DNA from: Acetatifactor sp.
GTDB taxonomy: Bacteria; Bacillota; Clostridia; Lachnospirales; Lachnospiraceae
Reading direction: 5' to 3'
Length of the DNA: 64,000 bases
Assembly (NCBI GenBank): GCA_024693365.1
Contig: JAILLF010000035.1
Location: 1 to 64,000, forward strand
The notes under the pieces were generated by a model. The model was not told where the DNA came from. It ran no database searches and saw only the letters and a program-made list of their open reading frames with translations. The translations under genes were made by a program, and so were the position numbers. Shown in pieces: positions 49,451 through 58,138 of the stretch (position 1 is its first letter; each line of letters starts with the position of its first letter).

Positions 49451-52084
49451 ATGGATCAATATCAAGTAACCGGAATGAGCTGCGCGGCGTGCAGCGCGCG
49501 CGTGGAGAAGGCGGTGAAGTCCGTCGAGGGCGTGACGGACTGCTCCGTGAGCTTGCTTACAAATTCCATGGGCGTTGAAGGAACGGCGGATCCGCAAAGG
49601 ATCATACAGGCCGTGACGGCGGCGGGATATGGGGCAAAACTGAAGAAACCGGCCGCAGGCAATGCGGGCATGGCGGAAAGCGCAGACGGCGCAAATGACT
49701 TAGAGGACCTTGAGACGCCGAAAATGAAACGGCGACTGATCGCTTCTTTGATCGTTACGTTGCCGTTAGCGTACGTGGCCATGGGACATGCCATGTGGAA
49801 CTGGCCCTTGCCGGGATTCTTTGAAGGAAATCCGTTGGCGATCGGAATGCTGCAGATGCTGCTTGCAGCCATCGTCATGGTGATCAACCAGAAATTTTTT
49901 GTGAATGGATTTCGAGGTGCACTTCACGGCGCGCCGAACATGGACACGCTGGTTGCCATGGGATCCGCGGCATCGTTTCTTTACAGTACGGTCATGCTGT
50001 TTTTGATGACGGGTGACGCGCAGGCAGGCATGGCGTTGCTTCACGAACTCTATTTTGATTCCGCAGCCATGATCCTGGCGCTGATCACGGTGGGGAAAAT
50101 GCTCGAGGCGCGTTCCAAGGGAAAGACGACGAGCGCCCTAAAAAGCCTGATGAAGCTGGCGCCAAAGACGGCGGTGATCCTAAAGGACGGAGAGGAAAAG
50201 GAAGTTCCGATCCGGCAGGTGAAGGTGGGAGATCTTTTTGTGGTAAGGCCGGGCGAGAGCATTCCCGTGGACGGCATCGTGCGGGAGGGAATGAGCGCGG
50301 TAAACGAGGCGGCCCTGACGGGCGAGAGCCTGCCGGTGGACAAGGCGCCAGGCGACGGCGTGTCTGCAGCCACCTTAAACCAATCCGGATTTTTGACCTG
50401 CGAGGCAAGGCGCGTGGGAGAGGACACGACGTTTTCGCAGATCATTCAGATGGTGAGCGACGCGGCGGCGACAAAAGCCCCCATCGCTAAGCTTGCAGAC
50501 CGGGTGTCTGGCGTGTTTGTGCCTGTGGTGATCGGCATCGCGGCGGTAGCGCTGCTGGCATGGATACTGGCGGGGCAAAGCTTTGGATTTGCACTGGCGC
50601 GCGCCATCTCCGTGCTGGTGATCAGCTGTCCGTGCGCGCTGGGACTTGCAACGCCCGTGGCCATTATGGTGGGAAATGGCGTTGGAGCGCGTAACGGCAT
50701 TCTGTTTAAGACGGCGATCGCCTTGGAGGAAACGGGGAAAACAAAGATCGTCGCGCTGGATAAAACGGGAACAATCACGAAAGGCGAACCCGCGGTGACG
50801 GACGTGATCCCGGCAGCAGGCGTTACGAAAGAAGAGCTGATGAGGGCAGCGTTTGCCTTGGAGCAAAAGAGCGAGCATCCCCTGGCGAAGGCCATTGTGC
50901 AATATGGCCGCGAGCACGCGTCGGATATGGCTGTGACGTCCGGCAGTAACGCAGCAGATCCTAAGGGGGCTCTTACGGACCTGAGCGTAGAAGAATTTCA
51001 GGCCGTGGCAGGCAATGGGTTGACGGCGCGAATGGGCACGGACAGACTGATCGGCGGTAATCTGCGTTTTGTGCTTGAGAGCATTGGAGGGGCGGACAAG
51101 CCAGCGCTTAAGGAAACCGCACAGAGTCTTGCGGATCAAGGAAAGACGCCCATGTTTTTCGCAATGAATGGAAGACTGCTTGGGATCATTGCCGTGGCGG
51201 ATGCCTTGAAGGAGGACAGCATTCGCGGGATTCAGGCGTTTAAGGCGCTTGGCATGCACGTCGTGATGCTGACCGGAGACAATGAGAGAACGGCGCGGGC
51301 CATCGGGGACCGGGTTGGCGTGGATGAGATCGTAGCGGGGGTTTTGCCGGACGGGAAGGAAACGGTGATACGGAAGCTACGGGAAAAGGGTCGCGTTGCC
51401 ATGGTGGGTGACGGCATCAATGACGCCCCTGCGCTTGTGCGGGCGGACGTTGGCATTGCTATTGGCGCGGGAACGGACGTGGCAATCGACGCGGCAGACG
51501 TGGTGCTGATGAAGGGGAGTCTTTTGGATGCAGCGGCGGCGATGCGGCTGAGCCGGGCAACCCTGCGGAATGTAAAAGAGAATCTGTTTTGGGCGTTTTG
51601 TTATAATGCGATCGGAATTCCGCTGGCGGCGGGATTGTGGATCCCTATTTTCGGATGGACGCTGAACCCCATGTTTGGCGCTGCGGCCATGAGCCTTTCA
51701 AGCTTTTGCGTGGTGACAAACGCGCTGCGGCTGAATCTGCTAAAGCCCTACGCATTCAGGAGCATGGAGGAAAGGAAGCTGGATAAGACCGTAAATGACA
51801 TGGAAAACAAGGAAAAGGCTGAAGAAAAGATCATGAACGTAAGCGAAGAAAAAGAAAGGAGCAAGGAGGAAATGAAGGAGATCACCGTAAAGGTAAAGGG
51901 CATGATGTGCGGGCACTGCGAGGCCACGGTCAAGAAGGCGCTGGAGGCCATTGACGGCATTGAAAGCGCGGCGGCGGATCACAATAAAGGCATCGCCGTG
52001 ATCACGGTCTCTAAGGAGATTCCCGAGGACGCGATCAGGGATGCCATTGTGAGCAAGGACTTCGAGTATCTGGGCATGGAATAA
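49451..52084 (+). CDS. copA: Copper-exporting P1B-type ATPase with N- and C-terminal metal-binding domains
   Basis: 877 residues from ATG 49451. An N-terminal HMA domain has GMSCAAC. Eight membrane helices follow, with the CPC motif in [12 protein letters not shown] (about residue 392), the phosphorylated Asp in [13 protein letters not shown] (about 437), the HP motif SEHPLAKA and [12 protein letters not shown]. It exports Cu(I) at the cost of ATP. After the last helix there is a charged linker and a second HMA domain with GMMCGHC (about residue 819), which looks like a fused CopZ copper chaperone. Confidence 0.95.
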   Translation: MDQYQVTGMSCAACSARVEKAVKSVEGVTDCSVSLLTNSMGVEGTADPQRIIQAVTAAGYGAKLKKPAAGNAGMAESADGANDLEDLETPKMKRRLIASLIVTLPLAYVAMGHAMWNWPLPGFFEGNPLAIGMLQMLLAAIVMVINQKFFVNGFRGALHGAPNMDTLVAMGSAASFLYSTVMLFLMTGDAQAGMALLHELYFDSAAMILALITVGKMLEARSKGKTTSALKSLMKLAPKTAVILKDGEEKEVPIRQVKVGDLFVVRPGESIPVDGIVREGMSAVNEAALTGESLPVDKAPGDGVSAATLNQSGFLTCEARRVGEDTTFSQIIQMVSDAAATKAPIAKLADRVSGVFVPVVIGIAAVALLAWILAGQSFGFALARAISVLVISCPCALGLATPVAIMVGNGVGARNGILFKTAIALEETGKTKIVALDKTGTITKGEPAVTDVIPAAGVTKEELMRAAFALEQKSEHPLAKAIVQYGREHASDMAVTSGSNAADPKGALTDLSVEEFQAVAGNGLTARMGTDRLIGGNLRFVLESIGGADKPALKETAQSLADQGKTPMFFAMNGRLLGIIAVADALKEDSIRGIQAFKALGMHVVMLTGDNERTARAIGDRVGVDEIVAGVLPDGKETVIRKLREKGRVAMVGDGINDAPALVRADVGIAIGAGTDVAIDAADVVLMKGSLLDAAAAMRLSRATLRNVKENLFWAFCYNAIGIPLAAGLWIPIFGWTLNPMFGAAAMSLSSFCVVTNALRLNLLKPYAFRSMEERKLDKTVNDMENKEKAEEKIMNVSEEKERSKEEMKEITVKVKGMMCGHCEATVKKALEAIDGIESAAADHNKGIAVITVSKEIPEDAIRDAIVSKDFEYLGME

Positions 52085-52104
52085 CGCACCATCGGTGGGG
52101 CAGG

Positions 52105-52140
52105 CTTTTGTGTCAGCAGACACGTCCCCGTGACACAAAG
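52105..52140. repeat. REP-like hairpin between converging genes
   Basis: TTTGTGTCA (52107-52115) pairs with TGACACAAA (52131-52139). The loop carries the same GTCAGYAGACAYGTCCCCGT core as the element at 43111-43276. It lies between the stops of copA and holA and may also act as terminator for both. Confidence 0.7.
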
Positions 52141-52141
52141 A

Positions 52142-53110
52142 TCACCGGCCCAGGATGATCAGTTCAACGGCCATTTTGTCATTGATGAGGCCGGTTTTGA
52201 CGTCCTGGTCGGACTGGACGCACAGCTCCAGGGATTTGCGGATTTCTGAAGACTTATAAAGGCTGGCCTGGGAAAGATATTTTCCGACAACAAAGGGGGG
52301 AACCCCGATCTTAGAGGCAATCTCGCGATCGGGGACGCCTCCCTTTTTCAGTTCCTTGGCCTGGTAGATCAGGTTATATTGCCTCGAGAGCATGGCGAGG
52401 ATCTGCAGGGGCTGAACCTTCAGCGCCAGCAAGTCATAATAGAGGCTGAGTGCCTTTGAGGTCTGCTTTCTTGCCACGGCCTCCGTCATGTCAAAGATGC
52501 GGTCCTGAAGCCTTGTGGTGCAGATAGCCTCCACGTCGTCGCTCGTCACGACGTCGCGGTCCATGCAGTAGCAGATGAGTTTTTCAAGCTCCGACTGGAT
52601 GTTTTCCATGTCTGTGCCGGTCTTGCTAAGGAACAGCACGACGGTGGATTCCGTCACCTTTTTTCCTTCCTTGGAAAGAAGGGAAGCCACCCAGCGTTTT
52701 AGCGTGTTTTCGTCCTGCGTGGTAAATTCGACGGCGCAGCCCTTTGACGAAACGGTCTTAAAGAGCTTGCTGCGCTTGTCCACCTCACTTTCGGTGAAGA
52801 CAAAGAACGTGGTCTCGTTGGGAGCGGAGAGATACTCCGCCATCTGCTCGCCGCCGGACTTGAACAGTCCGCTGTCCGACAAAAAGATCACGCGCCTATC
52901 GGCCAGAAAGGGCATGGTCTCCGCGAGATCGATGATCTCCGTCACGGGAACGTCCTTACCCTCATAAAAATGCACGTTCATTTCATCGCTCCCGGCCAGG
53001 GCGTTTTTTAATTTCTCCGTATATTGTCTTTTCAGATAACGCTCTTCGCCATAGAGCAGATAGACGTTTTTGAATTGATTTTCCTTGATGGCGGCAATAA
53101 TGCGCTGCAT
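52142..53110 (-). CDS. holA: DNA polymerase III delta subunit HolA
   Basis: 322 residues. The start AAIKENQFKNVYLLYGEERYL is typical of HolA, followed by the AAA+-like N-terminal domain (DLAETMPFLADRRVIFLSDS) and the helical C-terminal part (ALSLYYDLLALKVQPLQILAML, FVVGKYLSQASLY). HolA opens the beta clamp during clamp loading. This is one of only two clear minus-strand genes in the window. Confidence 0.93.
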   Translation of the reverse strand: MQRIIAAIKENQFKNVYLLYGEERYLKRQYTEKLKNALAGSDEMNVHFYEGKDVPVTEIIDLAETMPFLADRRVIFLSDSGLFKSGGEQMAEYLSAPNETTFFVFTESEVDKRSKLFKTVSSKGCAVEFTTQDENTLKRWVASLLSKEGKKVTESTVVLFLSKTGTDMENIQSELEKLICYCMDRDVVTSDDVEAICTTRLQDRIFDMTEAVARKQTSKALSLYYDLLALKVQPLQILAMLSRQYNLIYQAKELKKGGVPDREIASKIGVPPFVVGKYLSQASLYKSSEIRKSLELCVQSDQDVKTGLINDKMAVELIILGR

Positions 53111-53296
53111 ATCCCATCCTTTCCCGCCTGGTGCGGTCCAAAGCCGTCAGACGAGTCATTCTTCGCTTGCCGTGGGTGAAAGTCCTTTGCGTGATTGCCC
53201 CGGAAGTCATAAGTCTTACTCTACAGTATACAGGATGCATGCATTTTTGGAAAGAAGAAACCTAAGTATTTTTTGTTATTTTCCAAACAAAAAATA

Positions 53297-53325
53297 TTGA
53301 GGTGGAAGTGAGATTGTGATATGAT
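53297..53325 (+). promoter_or_regulatory. Promoter of mscL
   Basis: TTGAGG (53297-53302), 17 bases, TATGAT (53320-53325). The start near 53333 means that the ATG at 53321 cannot be translated and supports ATG 53408. The interval 53111-53296, between holA and this promoter, shows no gene. Confidence 0.75.
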
Positions 53326-53332
53326 AAAACAG

Positions 53333-53360
53333 GAAATGCGAAGAGAAGAGAACGCATTTC
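53333..53360 (+). other. 5'-end hairpin of the mscL leader
   Basis: GAAATGCG pairs with CGCATTTC around a 12-base purine loop, right at the predicted 5' end. Such hairpins often protect mRNA from decay. Confidence 0.5.
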
Positions 53361-53407
53361 AAAAACAATATTCCATAAAATTTTTGAAACAACGGAGGAG
53401 AAGCAAA

Positions 53408-53848
53408 ATGAGTAAGGACAAGGGGTTTATCGCAGAGTTTAAGAAATTTATTTTACGTGGCAACGTAATGGACATGGCAGTCGGCGTAATCATCGGCGGC
53501 GCATTCAGCTCGATCGTGACGGCGCTTACCACCAGCTTCATCAATCCTTTGATCGCGGTTTTCACCGGCGGTAACGAAGGTGACGGCGTGACGGTCGGCG
53601 GACAGTTTACGATCAAGGGCGTTGTTTTTGATTATGGCGCATTTATTTCCGCAATCATCAATTTCCTGATCATTGCCTTCATTCTGTTCTGCATGATCAA
53701 GGCCGTTAATAAGGCCATGACCATCGGCAAGAAGCCTGAAGCACCCAAGGCTCCGACCACGAAGAAGTGCCCGTTCTGTAAGTCTGAGATCGCTCTGGAC
53801 GCAACCAGATGCCCTCACTGCACTTCCGTTCTTGAGGAGACGAAATAA
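53408..53848 (+). CDS. mscL: MscL mechanosensitive channel with C-terminal zinc ribbon
   Basis: 146 residues from ATG 53408 (GGAGG upstream). The first ~115 residues are a normal MscL: FKKFILRGNVMDMAVGVIIG for the N-terminal and first membrane helix, a loop, and FISAIINFLIIAFILFCMIK for the second helix. It opens under membrane tension to release solutes. The C-terminal helical bundle is replaced or extended by a zinc ribbon with CPFC and CPHC (residues of about 121-142). A zinc ribbon on MscL is unusual but reported in some Firmicutes annotations. Confidence 0.93.
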   Translation: MSKDKGFIAEFKKFILRGNVMDMAVGVIIGGAFSSIVTALTTSFINPLIAVFTGGNEGDGVTVGGQFTIKGVVFDYGAFISAIINFLIIAFILFCMIKAVNKAMTIGKKPEAPKAPTTKKCPFCKSEIALDATRCPHCTSVLEETK

Positions 53849-53945
53849 GCATAAGGATTCGGGAAGCAAGAGACACGTGACGTAACGGATATTTACGACA
53901 AGATCTGCAAGCATTTTGCTTGCCAGGGGGAAAGGTACAACGGCT

Positions 53946-55037
53946 ATGCGCGGATGGAAGAAAAAGAGCATCTGCCTGGCCCTGGCGCTTTTGGCATCCG
54001 CCTTCGTAACGGGATGTGGCACCAAGACTGAAAAGGTCAAGGAGGCCATGAAACTGATCGGGGACATGGATTATCAGGGTGCGCTCGGGGCCTTGGGGGA
54101 AGCAGCTGAAAATAAGGAAGACCGGCGGCTGATCGCAAGGGGCATGGGAATTGCCTATTTGGGACAGGCCAATTACGAGGAGGCGGAGAAATGCTTTTTG
54201 GAAGCGCTCTCCTGCAGCAACGGCCTTTTGGAAAACGTCGATTACGACTTGAATTTCTATCTTGCGTCCGCATACGTGGGCGAAGGGAAATATGAGGAGG
54301 CAAAGGCGGTCTATACCTCCATTCTGGCCTTGAAGCCCCAGGAGGAAGACGCTTATTACCTGAGAGGCGGCGTAGAGCTTCAGCTGGATCAGTTCAATGA
54401 GGCGAAGGCGGACTTTGACAAGGTCGTGTCCATGGACGCCAAGAACTATGACAGACTCTTTTCCATCTATGAACAATTTGCGCATTTCGGTTACAAGGCG
54501 GCGGGGCAGGAATACTTGCAGACTGCGCTTGACAATGGCGAAAAGACGCTGAGCTCCTTTGACAAGGGGCGGCTCTATTATTTCATGGAGGACTACCAGA
54601 AGGCTTACGTAGAGCTTGAGGACGCGAAGACGGACGAAAAGGCGGAGAGCAGCCTGTATCTGGGAAAGGCTTATGAGGCTACCGGCGATTACAATTACGC
54701 CTGCAACGTCTATCGTTCCTATCTGGACAAGCACGGGGACAGCGCGGAAATGTACAATCAGCTGGGCATCTGCGAGATGAAGCGCGGCAATTATGCCGTG
54801 GCGCTTTCCGCATTCCAATCGGGGCTTGACCTGGATGACAAGGAGATGCATCAGGTCCTTTCCTTTAATGAGATTGCAGCTTATGAATTTCTGGGCAACT
54901 TCCAGAAATCGGAGGAGCTCATGCAAGCTTACCTGCGTCTCTATCCCACGGATGAGGAAGCCCTGAGGGAGCAGATTTTCCTGTCAACGCGTCAGGGAAA
55001 CCAGACAACGAGTGCGGGAGATTCCACCGAAGACTGA
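53946..55037 (+). CDS. TPR-repeat lipoprotein
   Basis: 363 residues from ATG 53946. A signal peptide ends in a lipobox (SAFVTGCG). About eight tetratricopeptide repeats follow (for example ANYEEAEKCFLEAL, GKYEEAKAVYTSILAL, GNYAVALSAFQSGLDL). TPR proteins mediate protein contacts, here on the outer face of the membrane. The in-frame codon at 53916 has no ribosome site. It is followed by a terminator. The partner is unknown. Confidence 0.85.
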   Translation: MRGWKKKSICLALALLASAFVTGCGTKTEKVKEAMKLIGDMDYQGALGALGEAAENKEDRRLIARGMGIAYLGQANYEEAEKCFLEALSCSNGLLENVDYDLNFYLASAYVGEGKYEEAKAVYTSILALKPQEEDAYYLRGGVELQLDQFNEAKADFDKVVSMDAKNYDRLFSIYEQFAHFGYKAAGQEYLQTALDNGEKTLSSFDKGRLYYFMEDYQKAYVELEDAKTDEKAESSLYLGKAYEATGDYNYACNVYRSYLDKHGDSAEMYNQLGICEMKRGNYAVALSAFQSGLDLDDKEMHQVLSFNEIAAYEFLGNFQKSEELMQAYLRLYPTDEEALREQIFLSTRQGNQTTSAGDSTED

Positions 55038-55096
55038 TTCTCAGAAGACACGGCGGCCGACGGACCGCACGTTAAGGAAACGCATAAAAATACACG

Positions 55097-55129
55097 AAAC
55101 GGACGCTCATTATTGGGTGTCCGTTTTTT
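55097..55129 (+). terminator. Rho-independent terminator
   Basis: AAACGGAC pairs with GTCCGTTT around a 14-base loop, followed by a T-run. Confidence 0.85.
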
Positions 55130-55161
55130 GAATTGTCGCATTTATTCATACGATTCAAACC

Positions 55162-55207
55162 ACAACATATTTGTATGCATAATAAAAAATTACACCATAT
55201 ATTGTGT
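55162..55207 (+). promoter_or_regulatory. Tandem NrdR boxes
   Basis: Two boxes with ATAT centres 30 bases apart: ACAACATATTTGTATG (55162-55177) and ACACCATATATTGTGT (55192-55207). The second is close to the NrdR consensus. Paired boxes about three helical turns apart upstream of a ribonucleotide reductase promoter are typical of NrdR control. Confidence 0.85.
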
Positions 55208-55214
55208 TTTGGCA

Positions 55215-55244
55215 TTGACAGGCCCTACTAAATAATGGTATCAT
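55215..55244 (+). promoter_or_regulatory. Promoter of nrdD
   Basis: TTGACA (55215-55220), 18 bases, TATCAT (55239-55244). The NrdR boxes end 8 bases before the -35. Confidence 0.75.
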
Positions 55245-55326
55245 GGTATTGTTCTTCGGGAATATGCGACATGGCGGAAAACGAAGAAAAAAACAAAGGG
55301 CGAAAGCTAATTGGAGGGGTTTTAGA

Positions 55327-57714
55327 ATGTTACAGATCATTAAGAGGGACGGGACCAAGGCAGATTTTACGCTGTCTAAGATTAACGACGCGATCATGAA
55401 GGCGTTTAACGCAACGGAGATGAGTTACAATAACGATATTGTAGACTTGCTTGCGCTTCGCGTGACGGCGGATTTCCAGTCGAAGATCAAGGACAATGCC
55501 GTTCAGATCGAGGACGTGCAGGACAGCGTTGAGAAGGTTTTGGGACAGGCCGGCTACGAGGAAGTGGCAAAGGCGTACATCCTGTACCGCAGACAGCGCG
55601 AGAAGATGCGTGCCATGAAGTCCACCATCCTTGACTACAAGGACGTGGTAAACAGCTACGTAAAGGTTGAGGACTGGCGCGTAAAGGAGAATTCCACCGT
55701 AACGTATTCCGTGGGAGGACTGATCCTTTCCAACTCCGGCGCAGTTACCGCAAACTACTGGCTTTCCGAAATCTATGACGATGAGATCGCGGAAGCACAC
55801 AGAAATGCAGACATTCACATTCATGACCTTTCCATGTTGACCGGATATTGTGCGGGCTGGTCCTTAAAGCAGCTGATCAAGGAAGGCCTTGGCGGCATCA
55901 CCGGCAAGATTTCTTCCGCACCTGCAAAGCACCTTTCCGTACTCTGCAACCAGATGGTAAACTTCCTTGGCATTATGCAGAACGAGTGGGCCGGCGCGCA
56001 GGCATTCTCATCCTTTGACACTTATCTTGCTCCCTTTGTAAAGGTGGACAACTTAAGCTATCCCGAGGTGAAGAAGTGCATTGAGGCATTCATCTATGGC
56101 GTAAACACTCCCAGCCGTTGGGGCACGCAGGCGCCTTTCTCCAACATCACCCTCGACTGGACCGTTCCCGAGGATCTGGCAGAGCTTCCTGCCATCGTCG
56201 GCGGCAAGGAGATGGACTTCAAGTACAAGGATTGTAAGAAGGAAATGGACATGGTGAACAAGGCGTTCATCGAGACCATGATCGAGGGAGATTCCCACGG
56301 CAGGGGCTTCCAGTATCCCATTCCCACTTACTCCATCACGAAGGATTTTGACTGGTCCGATACCGAGAACAATCGTCTCCTGTTCGAGATGACCTCCAAG
56401 TACGGCACCCCTTATTTTTCCAATTACATCAACTCCGACATGGCGCCCTCTGACGTGCGTTCCATGTGCTGCAGACTTCGTCTGGACCTGAGAGAGCTCC
56501 GCAAGAAGACCGGCGGCTTCTTTGGCTCCGGAGAGAGCACCGGAAGCGTTGGCGTTGTTACGATCAACATGCCCAGAATCGCTTATCTGGCAGCGAACAA
56601 GAGCGAGTTCTATACCAGACTTGACCGCATGATGGACATCGCGGCAAGATCCTTAAAGATCAAGCGCGGCGTCATCAGCAAGCTCCTTGACGAGGGCCTG
56701 TATCCTTACACCAAGAGATATCTTGGCAGCTTTGACAATCACTTTTCAACCATCGGCCTCATCGGCATGAACGAGGTGGGCCTGAATGCCAACTGGCTTC
56801 GCGCTGACATGAGCGATCCCAGAACCCAGGAGTTCACAAAGGAAGTCCTGAACCACATGAGAGAGCGCCTTTCCGATTATCAGGAGCAGTACGGCGATCT
56901 GTACAACCTGGAGGCAACTCCCGCAGAGAGCACGACCTATCGTCTTGCAAAGCATGACAAGAAGCGTTATCCCATGATCAAGACCGCAGGCAAGGAGGGA
57001 GATACCCCTTATTACACCAACTCCTCCCATCTGCCCGTGGACTACACCACCGACATTTTTGACGCACTGGACATCCAGGATGACCTGCAGACGCTCTACA
57101 CCTCAGGAACCGTATTCCACGCATTCCTCGGTGAGAAGCTTCCTGACTGGAAGGCAGCGGCATCCTTGGTGCGCACCATTGCCGAGAATTATAAGCTTCC
57201 TTACTACACCATGTCCCCGACCTACTCCATCTGTAAGGAGCACGGTTATCTTGCAGGCGAGGTAAAGATCTGTCCTCACTGCGGCGCAAAGACCGAGGTT
57301 TACAGCCGCATTACCGGATACTATCGTCCCGTACAGAACTGGAATGACGGTAAGCTTCAGGAATATGCGAACAGAACCGAGTATGACATTGCCAATTCCG
57401 AGTTAAAGCGCCCCGTGAGCAGCGTGGTTACGCTTTCTGATTTTGACAAGGACGTTGACGTAAAGGTAGAGAAGCCCGAAGGCGTTAGATACCTCTTTAC
57501 GACGAAGACCTGCCCGAATTGTGCACTTGCAAAGAGCTATCTGGAGGGCATTCCTTACGTGATGATCGACGCCATGGAGAATACGGAGCTTGCGAACCGT
57601 TACGGCATCATGCAGGCACCGACCCTGGTGGAAGTAAACGGTGACGAATTCACCAAGTACGTAGGCGCTCCGAAGATCTTAAAATACGCGCAGCAGGTGA
57701 AAATGACCGTATAA
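55327..57714 (+). CDS. nrdD: Anaerobic ribonucleoside-triphosphate reductase NrdD with C-terminal thioredoxin-like domain
   Basis: 795 residues from ATG 55327 (GGAGG 9 bases upstream). The N-terminal ATP cone (IIKRDGTKADFTLSKINDAI) controls activity. The central barrel belongs to the glycyl radical class III reductase. Near the end are the zinc site (KICPHCGAK) and the glycyl radical loop (SRITGYYRP). After that the protein continues for about 70 residues with TKTCPNCALAKSYL and APTLVEVNG, a thioredoxin/glutaredoxin-like domain with a CxxC site near residue 729. This could serve as the reductant. No nrdG activase gene follows in the window. Confidence 0.95.
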   Translation: MLQIIKRDGTKADFTLSKINDAIMKAFNATEMSYNNDIVDLLALRVTADFQSKIKDNAVQIEDVQDSVEKVLGQAGYEEVAKAYILYRRQREKMRAMKSTILDYKDVVNSYVKVEDWRVKENSTVTYSVGGLILSNSGAVTANYWLSEIYDDEIAEAHRNADIHIHDLSMLTGYCAGWSLKQLIKEGLGGITGKISSAPAKHLSVLCNQMVNFLGIMQNEWAGAQAFSSFDTYLAPFVKVDNLSYPEVKKCIEAFIYGVNTPSRWGTQAPFSNITLDWTVPEDLAELPAIVGGKEMDFKYKDCKKEMDMVNKAFIETMIEGDSHGRGFQYPIPTYSITKDFDWSDTENNRLLFEMTSKYGTPYFSNYINSDMAPSDVRSMCCRLRLDLRELRKKTGGFFGSGESTGSVGVVTINMPRIAYLAANKSEFYTRLDRMMDIAARSLKIKRGVISKLLDEGLYPYTKRYLGSFDNHFSTIGLIGMNEVGLNANWLRADMSDPRTQEFTKEVLNHMRERLSDYQEQYGDLYNLEATPAESTTYRLAKHDKKRYPMIKTAGKEGDTPYYTNSSHLPVDYTTDIFDALDIQDDLQTLYTSGTVFHAFLGEKLPDWKAAASLVRTIAENYKLPYYTMSPTYSICKEHGYLAGEVKICPHCGAKTEVYSRITGYYRPVQNWNDGKLQEYANRTEYDIANSELKRPVSSVVTLSDFDKDVDVKVEKPEGVRYLFTTKTCPNCALAKSYLEGIPYVMIDAMENTELANRYGIMQAPTLVEVNGDEFTKYVGAPKILKYAQQVKMTV

Positions 57715-57750
57715 AATAAGGCTTTGTAAAACAAGAATACGAACAAATCC

Positions 57751-57812
57751 AATAAAGAAACGGATTTTCAGACGGAAACGAACCGTATGAAAACCCGTTT
57801 CTTTATTTATTT
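57751..57812 (+). terminator. Rho-independent terminator
   Basis: A 20-base stem (57751-57770 with the segment from about 57788 to 57807, one mismatch) and a 17-base loop, followed by T-rich sequence. It ends the nrdD transcript. Confidence 0.88.
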
Positions 57813-57935
57813 TACGAAATTTTCCGGAAACCATAAAAATATTATAGTAAACGCCGATGTATACAATGTGGTATTTACTTTTGTAAAGCTTTAAACACGT
57901 AAAGCGAGTGGAAAACAATGAGGAGGAGCAGTGAG

Positions 57936-58052
57936 ATGAAGGGTAACGAGAACTATGAAGAGGCAGTGATGGAGATCATTTGGTTTGAGGAGGAAGACGT
58001 GATCACGACGTCCGATCCCGCGCTCGTGGAGCAATGGGAGACGGAAGCATAA
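57936..58052 (+). CDS. Acidic micropeptide 1 preceding the LRR protein
   Basis: 38 residues with a strong ribosome site (GAGGAGGAGC). It is very acidic, with the core AVMEIIWFEEEDVITTS and a C-terminal tryptophan region (VEQWETEA). A related peptide (AVMEIILFDSEDVITAS, VEEWEYEP) is encoded at 62112, again right before a secreted LRR protein. Conservation of sequence and position argues that both are real genes. Function is unknown. A RiPP precursor, a regulator or an export helper are possible, with no direct support for any. Confidence 0.7.
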   Translation: MKGNENYEEAVMEIIWFEEEDVITTSDPALVEQWETEA

Positions 58053-58138
58053 CCTTCCGTAAAAAAGATTCGTATGCATAAACGTCCATAAGAGGATGGG
58101 CGTTTCCTTTGTGTTACTTAATATGGGGGATTGGGGAG

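Noticed and set aside
53321-53407. ATG 53321 as start of mscL
   Set aside because: It overlaps the -10 box. ATG 53408 has GGAGG and matches the usual MscL N-terminus.
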